Shown: piece by piece, positions 21,516-32,639 of the stretch
Position numbering within the stretch: the first letter of the stretch is position 1
How the letters are laid out: each line of letters starts with the position of its first letter
Source of the DNA: Liopterus haemorrhoidalis
Taxonomy: Eukaryota; Arthropoda; Insecta; Coleoptera; Dytiscidae
Reading direction: 5' to 3'
DNA length: 64,000 bases
Assembly (NCBI GenBank): GCA_963971575.1
Contig: OZ020617.1
Location: 25,816,700-25,880,699 of the forward strand
Translations under genes and position numbers: made by a program
Notes under the pieces: model-generated
Told to the model about the DNA's origin: nothing
Seen by the model: the letters and a program-made list of their open reading frames with translations, nothing else
Databases searched by the model: none

Positions 21516-22884
21516 AATGGCGGTTGTCTTCGAGCCTGAATTGTGAGGTCAATAGACGAGTGTCATGATTTGACAAACCCCATAAATATTATATATTGTT
21601 ACGCGTACTAAGGGATATTGGAATTTTTAATGTTTATTTTTATCTACAATTAAATCCTTTTAAACTAATTATACTCGTATTTCAAGAGCAATCCAATGTC
21701 AGTACTAACAGAACTGTACAAAACCACAGTGAAATGTCATTCGGTATTCTAAAAATGCTCTGGTGAAATGCTATACTATACTTTCAGAAATTTCCATCAA
21801 ACAAACATTACTAAAATGATGATATTTGTAAGAAACCATCTTGAAGGAAACTTACCGCCTTGTAATTACGGTACGATGTGACGAGAAATGAGGACATCAT
21901 TACCTAATCAATGATCTAAGGGAATACGTCGATTTCCTGTTTCCGGCAGTGCCACGTCAGCGTCTCTCCAACCTTCTCATTACACACCCCTCTCGCGGCA
22001 TCCTACCCTCGCTGTTAGTTCCCGCCCTGTAAGCTAGAGGCGCTGCCACTCATCAGTATACCTAACCGCCTATAATTATATCGATAACATTTATGCATTT
22101 GATATATCTGATTCTAATATCATGCAACTATGTCATTAGAACTTCACATAATAAAGATATTTCAAATTTTATAGTTAAAAGTGAAACTTGTAAGAGAAAT
22201 ACGGTATTTTATATTAAATTATCGATTAAGTTGGACTTTAATGTGTATGTTACCTATATTTAAAAACACATTATACATTTTTCTTATCTTAAACCACACA
22301 TGCAAAATTAATACTTAAATGACAGACTTCGGAGTCTTTTTTAATTTTTTTTTATTGTTCTTTCTTTTCACCATATCAGTATATCTTATTATGCATATTT
22401 TTCACCATTTCGTACTAGTTTATTATCAGTTACGTATGATCGTAATTCTAACTTAATTTTCTTTCTCAGCCTATGGCGTTTGAGTCGTGATCATAAACAT
22501 AACAACTGAGATTAAACAGTAAATCCGTGGTGTTAATTACAGACCACGTTATTACGGCCGTTACTTAATTGCATTAGTTCGTTCATTCATATGTATAAAA
22601 TGCACGAAGTTAAGACTCTGATGTGGCTGTCACCACCAACTAATATGCTTCATAATCCGCATTAAAATTTCCGAGTTCATTTTGTGAGATAGTTGAATTT
22701 TGTTACAGTTTTTTATCAAAATAAGATTTAAAAAAACTTTTGGTACGATTCTACGAGAGTGGGTCAAAAATAACCTTTATTTTATAAATGAAGGTGTAGA
22801 AACGATTGACATTCATCACAGTCTTCAAAAACAGTTTGAAGAAAAGTGATTATCACTCAGAATAGAAGTAAGCTGGCGTCATAC
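21516..22884. other. Unassigned stretch
   Basis: No gene recognised. A less AT-rich segment at about 21930-22050 (CCGGCAGTGCCACGTCAGCG, CCGCCCTGTAAGCTAGAGG) stands out in base composition but holds no long frame. Confidence 0.35.
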
Positions 22885-22997
22885 TTGCCGCATGCTGCCC
22901 GCCCAGCGTCTGCTGTGAATGCTGGCAACATAATAAAAATTAACCAGGTCACCCAAAGCAATGGACGAATATCTGTAAAGGAAAGTGTTGTTCTCTT
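22885..22997 (-). CDS. Candidate first exon encoding a signal peptide
   Basis: On the - strand a Met codon at 22995-22997 opens MFKRTTLSF, followed by a hydrophobic core LLWVTWLIFIMLPA and a small-residue region FTADAGRAACG that could hold a signal-peptidase site. It runs into GGCAA|GTATGAC, a plausible 5' splice donor (GT at 22884-22883). The first exon of a secreted or membrane protein gene would look like this. There is no downstream exon I can link, and the region upstream merges into a dispersed repeat, so chance or a transposon-derived frame is possible. Function unknown. Confidence 0.25.
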
Positions 22998-23395
22998 AAA
23001 CATTAATATTAGATGAATATAAGACGATATCCGCAAAAAAATCAATTTTTGACTGTCTGTCCGAGATTCACGCAAAAACGACTGAACATATTTTCACGTA
23101 ATTTGGTATGATAGAGTAACACCAGAATTCCAACATGGGCTATAAGGCATCGCGAAATTTTTATTTTAGGGAGGTGTTTGGGCGTTAAAACTGTTTATTA
23201 AATAACTGAAAATATTTCCCTTCTTATTGACTTAACATAAAAATTTGTGTAACGAAAATTGTTTATGGTTCGAAAACAAATCTTTTTTGTTCAATGCATT
23301 TTTTTCATTTAGATGAACATTTGTAATAAAGAACATAAAGTAAAACTTTTGAAATATCTCCCTAAGACTAATCTTTTATGTCTACGCATTTTTTC

Positions 23396-23398
<3 letters not shown>

Positions 23399-23427
<29 letters not shown>
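23399..23427. repeat. (ATT)n microsatellite tail of the CR1-like LINE
   Basis: About 29 bp of ATT units at the 3' end of the - strand LINE. CR1-type elements end in short microsatellite tails rather than poly-A. Confidence 0.75.
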
Positions 23428-23428
<1 letters not shown>

Positions 23429-24425
23429 ATTTGACAGAAGAGCTGAAGCCTAGGGCTTGTAGAGCTCTGTTGAACATAAAAGAAGTACATGATTTCATGT
23501 TACATATTAAATTGCTTATAAGTAATATATACACATACATACATACACATACATATACATACATAGATATACACATATATAATAATTACAAAAATGATTT
23601 CGAACAAAAAGAAATTAGTACTAAAATTAAACTATAAATTATTCCTAAAAAAAAGAAACAAAAAAACAAGAATAAGAACTAAAAATTATTCCTAAAATAT
23701 ATATCTAAATTATTCTTAAAATTATTGACGGACGTTGAGGACATAACTACATTAGGCAGTTTATTCCAAACATTGAAGACACGGTTACACAAGAAGTTAG
23801 CACGCACACTCTTTCTAAAGCACTCATGTTTGATTTTATATCTGTGTCCACGCAGCCGACTGTCACTATTAAAATTAAAAAGTCTAGAGAGATCACATTT
23901 AAAATCACCACCAGCAATCCTAAACATTGTAATTAAATCACCTCGCATCCTACGGTGTTCCAGATTAGTTAGATTTAATTTTGACAGTCTTTCCTCATAA
24001 GTTAGGCATCTTAAACTTGGGCAGAGTTTCGTAGCACGACGTTGGACACTTTCCATGAGTAGGATATCTTTGCGGAGATGAGGAGACCAGACTGAGATGG
24101 CGAATTCCAAATGTGGTCTTATGTACATTACATATTACTTTTTCACGATATCTGGAGATGGCTGGCGAAATGATTTTGATATTAAAAATACCATGTAGTT
24201 AGCTCTCTTTACTGCTTTTAATACTTGATTTGACCATTTTAGGTCCGAATTAATGGTTATACCTAGGTCAATCTGCCTATCCACTTGCTTCAGTTCAGAA
24301 CCATTTATGTAATAATGACGCTTCGGATTGTTTTTTCCAAGATGCAGAACAGTTGTTTTATCACAATTTAACGGTATTAGCCAAGTATTTGCCCAATCAT
24401 ATATCTTTCGAAGATCATTTAGATG
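23428..24425 (-). pseudogene. CR1-like LINE, 3' half of reverse transcriptase ORF
   Basis: Non-LTR retrotransposon copy truncated at its 5' end. The upstream segment (24135-24420) reads LNDLRKIYDWANTWLIPLN, then KTTVLHLGKNNPK and QIDLGITINSDLKWSNQV, the post-catalytic RT/thumb region. After a stop, the next frame (23679-24128) reads YIRPHLEFAISVWSPHLRKD, ESVQRRATKLCPSLR, YEERLSKLNLTNLEHRRMRG and ends FNVWNKLPNVV, the standard C-terminal domain of CR1-like elements. The 3' UTR includes a CATA-rich microsatellite (23528-23580). The 5' junction lies inside a CATTTAGATGAA sequence that also occurs in the host repeat, so microhomology may have guided truncation. Upstream RT catalytic YADD and endonuclease are absent. 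Confidence 0.85.
23528..23580. repeat. (CATA)n-rich microsatellite
   Basis: Imperfect ACACATACATACATAC array within the LINE 3' UTR. Confidence 0.8.
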
Positions 24426-24605
24426 AATATTTGGGGAGTTACGGGGGGACACCTAAAATCTAATTTTTGAAATATCTTCCTTATTATTGACTCAAAAGCA
24501 AAAACGTATATAACTAGTATTGTTTATAATCAGGAAACAATTTTTTTTGTGTATATTTTTTCGATTTAATTAATATTTTAGGAGTTACGGGACCCTTGAC
24601 CTAAA

Positions 24606-24610
24606 ATCTT
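24606..24610. repeat. Target-site duplication of the copia element, left copy
   Basis: ATCTT, repeated exactly at 26493-26497. Five bp is the usual Ty1/copia TSD length. Confidence 0.85.
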
Positions 24611-25504
24611 TATTAACAGAGTGATTTTATGCAATGCTTAACGTTTATTAACAATTAATATATTTACAACACTATTTTGACATATGACATATCGTATACA
24701 CCAGGGGTATGAAACTCATATACACGGCCTTGAAACGGTTTTAAGTTATATTCCATCCACCAACAGCGCTAAAAGCGTTTTTTTTTAACCAACATTTTGA
24801 GAACACTTCATTATCGGCAAATTGCGGAAATTGTTTTTGACGTTGTAATGATAGGTGACAGTAAATTGTGATTGTGACAGTGATGAATTTTATAAGAAAT
24901 TTTAAATATTAGCAGCACATTTTTTATTTTCAAATGGTGTAGTGTAATTTATAATATTTTAAATGGTAAATGCAAAAACAATATAAATAGTGTAATAAAA
25001 AAAAATGGCACAGACTAAATTTAATATGTACAATAAAAGTAAATATAAAAGTAAAAAATAAATATAATACTTGTTTATTTATTTCATATGCTTGCTTGCA
25101 AATAAAATAATAAAACTTAATGCTTACTGAAGTATTAACTTTTAACAATTGTAATTAATTTTAATTTTAGGAAATTAATTATGAGAGTTGTAAATAAATT
25201 AATTTTCGGTTCAAGGCAATCTTTAATTTTCTACCAAAATTACATTATATTTTTCAATTTTGGTATAAAATTAATGATCATAGCAATTTAAAATATAAAA
25301 ATATATTTGTGTGCACTGCGGGTTGCATACTATCTAATCCTAGTTCATATTACAACCACGAATGTCGCAACTATCGCTGTCCAAAGCCGTAACGTGGGAG
25401 TCCGCTATCTTCCTTGTTTTATAATTTGTGGTATACACTTTTTGACAACACCGTTACTAGGATACATATATACATTTTGATTGTACAGTAATTTAATTAT
25501 AACA
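24611..25504 (-). repeat. Copia 3' LTR, interrupted by a hAT insertion
   Basis: LTR parts are 24611-24701 and 25431-25504; the piece between is the hAT element. Near-identical to the LTR at 26336-26492, with for example one CAACACC/CAACCCC difference. Confidence 0.9.
24702..25430. mobile_element. hAT-type non-autonomous element in the copia LTR
   Basis: 729 bp, flanked by a perfect 8-bp TSD GTATACAC (24694-24701 and 25431-25438). The left end CAGGGGTATGAAAC is hAT-like. The right end in reverse complement is CACAAATTATAAAAC, so the right terminus is diverged. The interior is AT-rich with no transposase. It inserted after the copia element. Confidence 0.75.
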
Positions 25505-25513
25505 CACCCCCTC
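25505..25513 (-). promoter_or_regulatory. Polypurine tract of the copia element
   Basis: GAGGGGGTG on the - strand immediately before the 3' LTR, the expected site of plus-strand DNA priming. It overlaps the stop codon of the pol frame (TGA at 25512-25514). Confidence 0.8.
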
Positions 25514-26335
25514 AATCAACATTTTGTATATATGTAGACATATTAAGTTTTCTTACACATAACTTTTGCTTTTCCAAATTTAAACTTTTTGTTAAAATGT
25601 CTGCAGTCATATCTTTTGTTGAAATGTATTCAATACTCATTATTCCATTTTCAACAGCTTCTCTGATAAAATGATGTTTTAAGTCAATATGTTTACTTCT
25701 CGTATGATAAAAATTATTCTTGGCTAGAAGTCCTGCTCCAACGTTATCACAATATATTTTTAAGTTGTTCTGGTCCATGTTTAATTCCTGTAAAATATTT
25801 TTTAAATATATCATTTCCTTAGTAGTCTCACTTAACGCCATGTATTCTGCTTCAGTGCTTGAAAGAGCTACTGTTTTCGGTTTTCTAGCTTCCCAACTAA
25901 TTGGTGCACCTGCCAAAATAAAAACATATCCTGTATATGACTTTCTATCATTTACGCATGATCCCCAGTCTGCATCTGAATAAGCTTCCAATTTATTTCC
26001 AGTTTTTCTGTATTTAAGACTATATTCCATGGTTCCTTTTAAGTATTTTAAAATGCGTTTTGCAGCTGTCCAGTGTTCCTTACCATAATTAGTGTTGAAC
26101 TGGCTTAAATAATTGACTGCAAACGTTATATCAGGTCTTGTTCCAACAGATAAATACATCAAAGATCCAATCAAATTTTGATATGGATATTTTTCCATTA
26201 TTTCTTCCGATTTCTTCTCTGGTTTCGCAAGTTTTAATCCTGTTTCTAATGGAGTCTTTGTAGGATTTGAATTTTCCATGTGGAATCTTTCCAAAAGTTC
26301 TATTATGTATTTCTTTTGTGATAATTCTACACCCC
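25512..26335 (-). pseudogene. Copia pol fragment: RT C-terminus and RNase H
   Basis: Open for about 273 codons once the upstream in-frame part is included (the segment GVELSQKKYIIELLERF lies before the Met at 26292-26294). The first third is the RT end: GSLMYLSVGTRPDITFAVN followed by LSQFN, the LMYLxxxTRPDIxxAV motif. The RNase H region follows: LEAYSDADWGSC (first Asp), SYTGYVFILAG, SWEARKPKTVALSSTEAEYM (catalytic Glu), then YCDN (Asp) and TRSKHIDLKHHFIRE. It ends normally near the polypurine tract. The frame is intact, so the copy is recent relative to its neighbours, but the protein lacks the RT active site and cannot support retrotransposition. Confidence 0.92.
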
Positions 26336-26492
26336 TATTAACAGAGTGATTTTATGCAATGCTTAACGTTTATTAACAATTAATATATTTACAACACTAT
26401 TTTGACATATGACATATCGTATACACTTTTTGACAACCCCGTTACTAGGATACATATATACATTTTGATTGTACAGTAATTTAATTATAACA
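26336..26492 (-). repeat. Copia 5' LTR
   Basis: 157 bp, same sequence as the split LTR on the left. No primer-binding site follows it: the pol fragment begins immediately, marking the internal deletion. Confidence 0.9.
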
Positions 26493-26735
26493 ATCTTAAA
26501 ATATCTCACTTATTATTTACTTAAGTATGTATAAATAAACATGTATGTGATGATATTTTTTTTTTCTTCTTTTTAATGCAGTTTTTAATAAGATATATAT
26601 TTATATATTTTGGGAGCTATGGGAAGAGCTACCAATAGACGCACTATTTTACTTATTATTTACTTAACATTGAAAATATATTTTCGTTACAAAAATGTAC
26701 ATTACAAAAACCGTACGAAGAACGGGTACTCCAGC

Positions 26736-27512
26736 TAGTATTTTTATATAGGTACACACATTAATTGCAGGATTTGATAGTATAACACATGTGTTATAAT
26801 ATTTAATTAACAATTATTTTAAGTAAAATTATAAGAATAATGAAAATAGGCTGGTGAAACTTGTGAGAAGCGTGTAACGCTTACTAATGTGGACGAGGAG
26901 AATGCGGTGATCAGCAATGACGAGTATATTGAACAAAGAACGCGTTTGCGTGTTTTGTGGTGATGGGTGAGGGTACTGTGTTCTCTGTCTTTTGACTGTG
27001 TTGACTGTTGTATTTGGGGTATGTTTATTTTTATTATTGAACTACAGATGAGTAGGTATTGTTTTTCCTGTACACTTGTGGTAAAATTTACATTTTATAA
27101 TGAATTTATTAATAAAAGAATATTATCTAAAAATCTTAGTTTTTCACCTAGTAATAAATAAATATATTTATAGGAAACGTAAATAAATATATAGATATAA
27201 AAGAAAAATTACTATCGCGTGACTGCAGACACTAGCTTAAGACATGAATACTTTTAAATCAAAGAAGTCATTACATTGTCAACAAAGCTGTATTATTTTC
27301 ATACATATAAATTCTTAATTTTGAATTATATGGATCGATTAATCCTTAATTATGGTTAAATGCATATGTAGCTGAAATTTTGAAAGTACAAGTAAGATAT
27401 AGTAAGATACCGGCTAACCCCTTTCAACGTTGTTAGTTATATCGCGAACTAATTCATAGAGAAAAAAAGAACTAGGAGCTGAGTTTTAAAACCAGGTAGG
27501 CCACTATAGAAA
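26736..27512. other. Unassigned stretch
   Basis: AT-rich. A 37-codon open segment at about 26855-26960 (TNVDEENAVISNDEYIEQRT) has coding-like composition but no family match. Otherwise nothing recognised. Confidence 0.35.
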
Positions 27513-27605
27513 TATTGGGTCAGTCTATAAGTCCGTGCATATTTTTTAGGAAAACTTAAATAATATACGGTTTATTTAATTATTTATTTATTTATTTATT
27601 TTAGA
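27513..27605 (+). mobile_element. Possible mariner terminus and adjoining TTTA repeat
   Basis: ATTGGGTCAGTCTATAAGTC resembles the 5' end of mariner-type elements (GGTxxGTCxATAAGT). It is followed within about 60 bp by a (TTTA)n run at 27575-27602, which may instead be the 3' tail of a - strand retroposon. No transposase follows. Confidence 0.35.
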
Positions 27606-27729
27606 GTTTTTAAGGAAAGCCAACAGTAGACCCTATAACTGGCTTCCACGAATTATTATAATTGTGCTACATATCTTACAATTTTGCTATTAGAGTACAA
27701 TTATCAAAATATTTTCTTTTATTATGAAG

Positions 27730-27759
27730 AAAATATTGCCATCTCAACGGCAATATTTT
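27730..27759. repeat. Perfect 11-bp hairpin
   Basis: AAAATATTGCC, loop ATCTCAAC, then GGCAATATTTT. Confidence 0.7.
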
Positions 27760-28504
27760 AATTTCATCTGCATAAAAACTTTTCAGTTGGTCTAGAACGA
27801 GATTATTCTTTTACAGTACAGTAGCATCCTGAAATTATTTATTTGTAGTTCTTATACTTCTTGTATTCTCGCCATGAAGACTATTTATTTATTTATTTTT
27901 TGCTGCGAACGTAGCACCATTAAAAACAAAATTTTCAAAACGTTGCGTTTTTAACACTTATCGATTTCTATTTTTAAGAGCTCTCTTAGTTAAACTATTT
28001 AGCATAACGGTTGGTAAATTAATGAAAAATGTTCGCCCGTATTATGCAGAAAAATATGTCTAATATTCCCGACGAAACGAAAAAGAACTACATATGTACT
28101 AGAAAAATACGCAAGAAATTGTGGACTGACCTGATAATAATCTCCGTCTATTTATTACTTTTTAGTGCTCTCAATTATATATGATTTCTCGGCAGATAAA
28201 TTTCTTGAAAATGTAGTTGTCTAAATACGTTTCCTAATATAAAATCACTATTATTCCTTTAAAATGTATGGCCACTGAACAATATAAACCTATTTGTCTT
28301 TGTTTTCTTTCTGATGTATCTTTCTTTGTCGTCTCAAAACTGATAATTATAGTAACTGAATTAACCAGCCTGTAATAAGAGTAATCAGGTCATTACAAGA
28401 ACACCAATTAAATTGATTATGTCAAATATACTAATATATATACTTCAATAGTACTTCTCTAATTTGAAACATTATTACAAAAATTGTGCATGGGCTCCTG
28501 CAAC

Positions 28505-28535
28505 GGCGTCTTATGAACGTATTTCATAAGACGCC
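28505..28535. repeat. Perfect 13-bp hairpin
   Basis: GGCGTCTTATGAA, 5-base loop CGTAT, then TTCATAAGACGCC. Confidence 0.75.
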
Positions 28536-28697
28536 TTTGATGGTCATTTAAGGATAGTCCCAAATTAAGACGTATGCTGCTGTTCATCTCGATATTGTAC
28601 CTCCCAATGACATCGGGGACCACCAGAAAGAGCCATTCTTATTCCTGATTACAATAATTGATTAACTTGATTTAGATCTTTCATTTATATCAACTAA

Positions 28698-28833
28698 GGG
28701 CCGGTTTCTGAAAGCTTAGCCGAGTTTAACCATTTGATTAAACTCGATTACAGTATAACAATCCCATACGAAACCATAGCAACCATGTTCTGATCATTTG
28801 GTTATAGTTAACTAAGCTTTCACAAATCGGCCA
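28698..28833. mobile_element. PIF/Harbinger-type MITE, 136 bp
   Basis: Left end GGGCCGGTTTCTGAAAGCTT; right end in reverse complement TGGCCGATTTGTGAAAGCTT (17 of 20 match). Flanked by TAA at 28695-28697 and 28834-28836. A 3-bp TAA/TTA TSD and a GGCC start are PIF/Harbinger features. No coding. Confidence 0.8.
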
Positions 28834-28836
28834 TAA

Positions 28837-30019
28837 GTGGTACTTGTATTATATTTGTTTTATATTATATTACACAGATGGATATTTGATCAATTCCTTC
28901 CTTCATAAAGATAATTTGCACTTTCGAAACAGTTTGAAGAAGCAAAGTTTACCAATATTAAAATACGATGATGCTCGTTCAAATAAATCTATTTCTAGAA
29001 GTTCACTCATTTATTTATTGTTCAAAATAAGGAGAAGAATAATTTTTATATTCGAGTTTTGAACAGGAGCATATATTGTAACCAGTAGGCCGAAATTGGG
29101 AGAATCGGAATCAGTAAAGAAGACTCAACCTACCTTACCATAAATTTCTACATTTGACTACGTAAAATTTAAATAAATATTATTTGCATTAGAAATTTCA
29201 AAAAAAAAATACTTACAATTTACCTATTTGGTTACATTTGGCCTTATAGTTTTATAAATTTTGGAAAAATGCTTTTATGTTTTTTTATTTCATTCAATGG
29301 AATTTTCATTTTGTCATAGTCATCCAGCATATATTTTATTAAGAACAATGAATTTTATTTTTTCATAAATAAACAACAAATACGCCACAGTAGTTTAGCT
29401 ACAGCCATTCAACTCAAGTCTTTAAGGACATGGCTTTAAAAAATTGCCTGATTATTCATATAATTTTTATGATTATGAAATGCATTATTATGTGGTGAAT
29501 TAAGGAGAACCTAAGGGTCGGAACAAAATCAGGTGTTTTAGCAATCGGCTCCACAACCCAGTTGTTATTACATTAGTTCAATAGTCTGTTGTATTTTAAT
29601 TTAAAATGTCATCTATGAGCGTATTTTTTTCTTTCTTAAATTTTAATATTAATGTTGAAATTTTTATAATAATCTGCAAATGTATCTCTACTTTTTTGTC
29701 AAAGCTTTATATTTTATTGTAGTAAAAACAGTTTTATAACAACATAAAACAAAACAATATATGGAATGGCCATGCCCGTTTTTTTGTTTTATGTGTGTGG
29801 ATATCTGCGAGTAACATCTGAATTTTATATGTACCTGTACACAAATATCAATATTACTTTAATTTATATTTGTTTGAGTTGTTGTTACATTCCGGTTTAT
29901 ATTATTTTATCAGATATTTATCAAATTAAATTGTTTTGGAATAATGCCTTGCGAAGGTCCTCTGGATTTTAATAAATGATTTTCTGTCATTTTATACTTG
30001 TCGTCAGACATAAAAATTA
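28837..30019. other. Unassigned AT-rich stretch
   Basis: No gene or bounded repeat recognised. Frames at 28844-29062 and 29766-29972 lack motifs. Confidence 0.4.
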
Positions 30020-30310
30020 ATATTGAATTTGCTTCGTAGTAAAACCGTTGTCTACGGAGTACAGAGATAAGGGTACAAATCCAGACACCACCTCGGAATT
30101 TTAACCTTCCTACACTATGCAATTCAACGGTTGACTTAGCCTCGTGATTTAATACATAAATAATTACCTATTTATCCACCTTAATAGGGGATAGAGAATC
30201 TGGACGTAAATCTGGATAGTAAATGTGAACGAAACATCACACTAACTACATTGTTTTCGTATAGTACAGAAAATCTAGAAGCAACAACATATTCCTTTAT
30301 TCCAACTTTA
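30020..30310 (+). repeat. SINE family C, forward copy
   Basis: Head-like GCTTCGTAGTAAAACCGTTG and GTCTACGGAGTACAGAGATA match the head of the copy at 4853. The body follows the same order (GTGATTTAATACATAAATAA, CACACTAACTAC, TCTAGAAGCAACAACATATT) but is more diverged. Confidence 0.6.
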
Positions 30311-32249
30311 TATTTTTATAAATTTAATCAAATAAATTTAAAATCGATCTCAATACTATTCATTTGTGTTCAGAAAACAAAATTTAATATCGTACCACTG
30401 TGCGACTCGATATATCTTCCCTAACCTAAAAAACAAAAACGTATATTTGGCACGTTACCTTCAAATTCGTCCTTCTAACCTGGCAAGGACGTAACAAATG
30501 AAATTAAAACTTAAAACATAGATGGCGACACATTTTACATTCGAAGTGACAGTCTTATAAACGATTCCGGTTTGTATATGCACGGTAGATGTCTTAAATT
30601 CAGTTAGATTCGTTCGTATGTTACGTTCAGCTTGCCAAGTGGTCTTATGTTTCGTTTTTTCGATAAACTGCATCAAGGAGATCGAGTTGAAAAGTTGGTC
30701 ACTGCAATGTCCTGATCAGAATATTATAAGAATTCGGAAAGTTCTTTACTAGTTAAGAATTCAATGAAATTACGTTGACGTCTTCTCACGACGTGGAATA
30801 AATCTCATATATTACTGTGCTGCCCTCTTTGTATAAAAAACTTTAATTACTTTCCAGGAATTGTCTGTTTTAATTTAATTTTAACTGAAATGAATGTAAT
30901 GAAATAGGGAATCTTCATGATACAACTAGAGTTTTACACTTCTTTCATTGATTTTTTTTCTCTCTTATTTATAATAGATATTTGTAAATATTTATTTATA
31001 TTCTCTGTTATTTTTAAATTAGACTGAATAAGAGAAATTAAGATACAGTATTTCAATGACTCCAACGTAAAAGCAATACGAATTGTTTCTTATTTGTCGT
31101 ATTTTATATTTGGATTTTATATTAAAAAAGTCAAAAATAATCCAAAAGACTTGTAGTAACATAATTTACTTTACCAAAAATTAACTTTTTAAATTAAAAT
31201 GTTTTAAAAATAACTAAATAAATCAGTTATTATTACATTAAACATTTCAAATTCTGTAGACGTTTGTACGAAATTTAATATTCAATATTGAACTTGTGGT
31301 AAAGTGATAAATAATTAAAAGAAAATGCTTAAACTAAAACATATTGCAAGACTTATACATACACAATAGTAATCTAATTTTGCTTCTCTAAGACGATGCA
31401 TTCTTCAACGTCTTTCGTTGAAGTGTGTCAGCTAAATAAATTCTAAGTAGATTTTATTGGAATTGTGATGTCACAAGATATGGATAGAGGCATATTAATA
31501 AAGTTACTTTGTTCAAGACATACGAGAGCGAACAAGATATATATATATATACGAAGGTAGAATTATTGAGTTGCAAGACAGAGACAAGTTATTGCGTACA
31601 ATCCGTAGAGGTAAACATGTAGCAATAACTCAACATACACACGTATATTGTATGTTGAATTCTTTAGATTCACGCAGAAGAGGGACGAAATTGGATAAGG
31701 GGAGTGTATGAATTAAGTTATATAAAACGGTATTCAGCAATTTATAAACATGCCCGGCAATTACAAAAGACAATGTTTTTAAACAAGAATGCAAATGTTT
31801 TATTTTGTTGAAATATATCACCGAACCCTTTTAGTGACATTTAATCACAAAGGAACCCAACTATTCTACTTTTACCGCTTCTAGGATCTCTCCCGAGAAA
31901 TGATATTTCAGAAGTTTTTTTATAAATTGGCATTTATGGGACACTTATTGATCGTTTCATGTAAATATTTGAACGAAAATAAGAAATGTTTTTAGTTTTT
32001 CTGAGTTTATTAAGTAACTGGAATGAAAAATAGCAATTGAACAAAATATTCTCGACATACCTACATGGCTAGCCCGTTCCAAAGATGTCTGCACTAATTG
32101 AAAAACTGTGTTTTCTTCGATTGATAAGTTAAGCTAAACATCTTTTTTTTTAAATACAATTTATTTATGGGTGCTGTAGCTACCATGGCTATTAGCTCCT
32201 ATCATGATGCATACATTATATAAATAATATATTTATGTATTTAAAAAAT
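30311..32249. other. Unassigned AT-rich stretch
   Basis: No gene recognised. A short (AT)n run is present near 31540. Confidence 0.4.
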
Positions 32250-32490
32250 TGCATTAAATTGTTTATCTTGTCTGTATTAATTCCCAACATGTCATATTAT
32301 TTTTTATTCGTTGAGCAGCATATTGTGGGCATTCTATTAGGATATGCTTAATAGTAAGCATTGTATCACATATAGCATATTTAGTATGTTTTGCATGATC
32401 GAAAACGTATTTGTGGATAGGTAGACTATGTCCAGTTTTCAAAAATTATCTATTTGTATTACGGTTAATGTACTCAATAGCCTGATGGAG
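32250..32490 (-). pseudogene. LINE RNase H C-terminal remnant
   Basis: The - strand reads KTGHSLPIHKYVF, then CDTMLTIKHILIECPQYAAQ. This C-x(n)-T-x-K-H-x-L-x-E-C-P-x-Y pattern is the conserved end of the RNase H/knuckle region of I- and jockey-group LINEs. Upstream RT is not recognisable and stops are present; only about 70 codons survive. Confidence 0.65.
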
Positions 32491-32639
32491 TGCGAGTATA
32501 GTAAACAACTTTTACTTATGAAAATGATAAAACATTTGAAAACATAAAATGATATTTAGTATCCAATAATAGTTAAAAGTCTTTAACCGTCCTAAACCTC
32601 AATGTTAAATATGCCCATAATGGTATGTCGATGAGTTCA

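Larger units (their letters stand above)
24611..26492 (-). mobile_element. Ty1/copia LTR retrotransposon, large internal deletion
   Basis: Reading on the - strand: 5' LTR at 26336-26492 (157 bp), internal region 25505-26335, 3' LTR at 24611-25504. The 3' LTR is the same 157-bp sequence interrupted by a 737-bp hAT insertion including its TSD. LTRs start TGTTATAATTAAATT and end CTCTGTTAATA. A polypurine tract GAGGGGGTG (25505-25513) directly precedes the 3' LTR. A 5-bp TSD ATCTT flanks the whole element. Everything from the primer-binding site through gag, protease, integrase and most of RT is missing; coding joins the 5' LTR abruptly at 26335. Confidence 0.92.
23040..26735 (+). mobile_element. 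Old Helitron-like repeat, split by later insertions
   Basis: Segments 23040-23398, 24430-24605 and 26493-26735 share repeated motifs: TGTCTGTCCGAGATTCACGC, TTTGAAATATCTYCCTTATT, TTATTGACTTAACAT, and GGAGTTACGGG. The unit ends at 26711-26733 with CCGTACGAAGAACGGGTA and CAGCTAGTAT. A CCGT...ACGG hairpin followed by CTAGT is what a Helitron 3' end looks like. No Rep/helicase coding is present. The LINE at 23399-24425 and the copia element at 24611-26492 interrupt it. Confidence 0.5.
27606..28697. other. Unassigned stretch with two hairpins
   Basis: No gene recognised. Holds the perfect hairpins at 27730-27759 and 28505-28535. Confidence 0.4.

Noticed and set aside
23725..24000. + strand open frame of 91 codons
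   Set aside because: Antisense shadow of the CR1-like LINE C-terminus.
25720..25983. + strand open frame of 87 codons
   Set aside because: Antisense to the copia RNase H frame.
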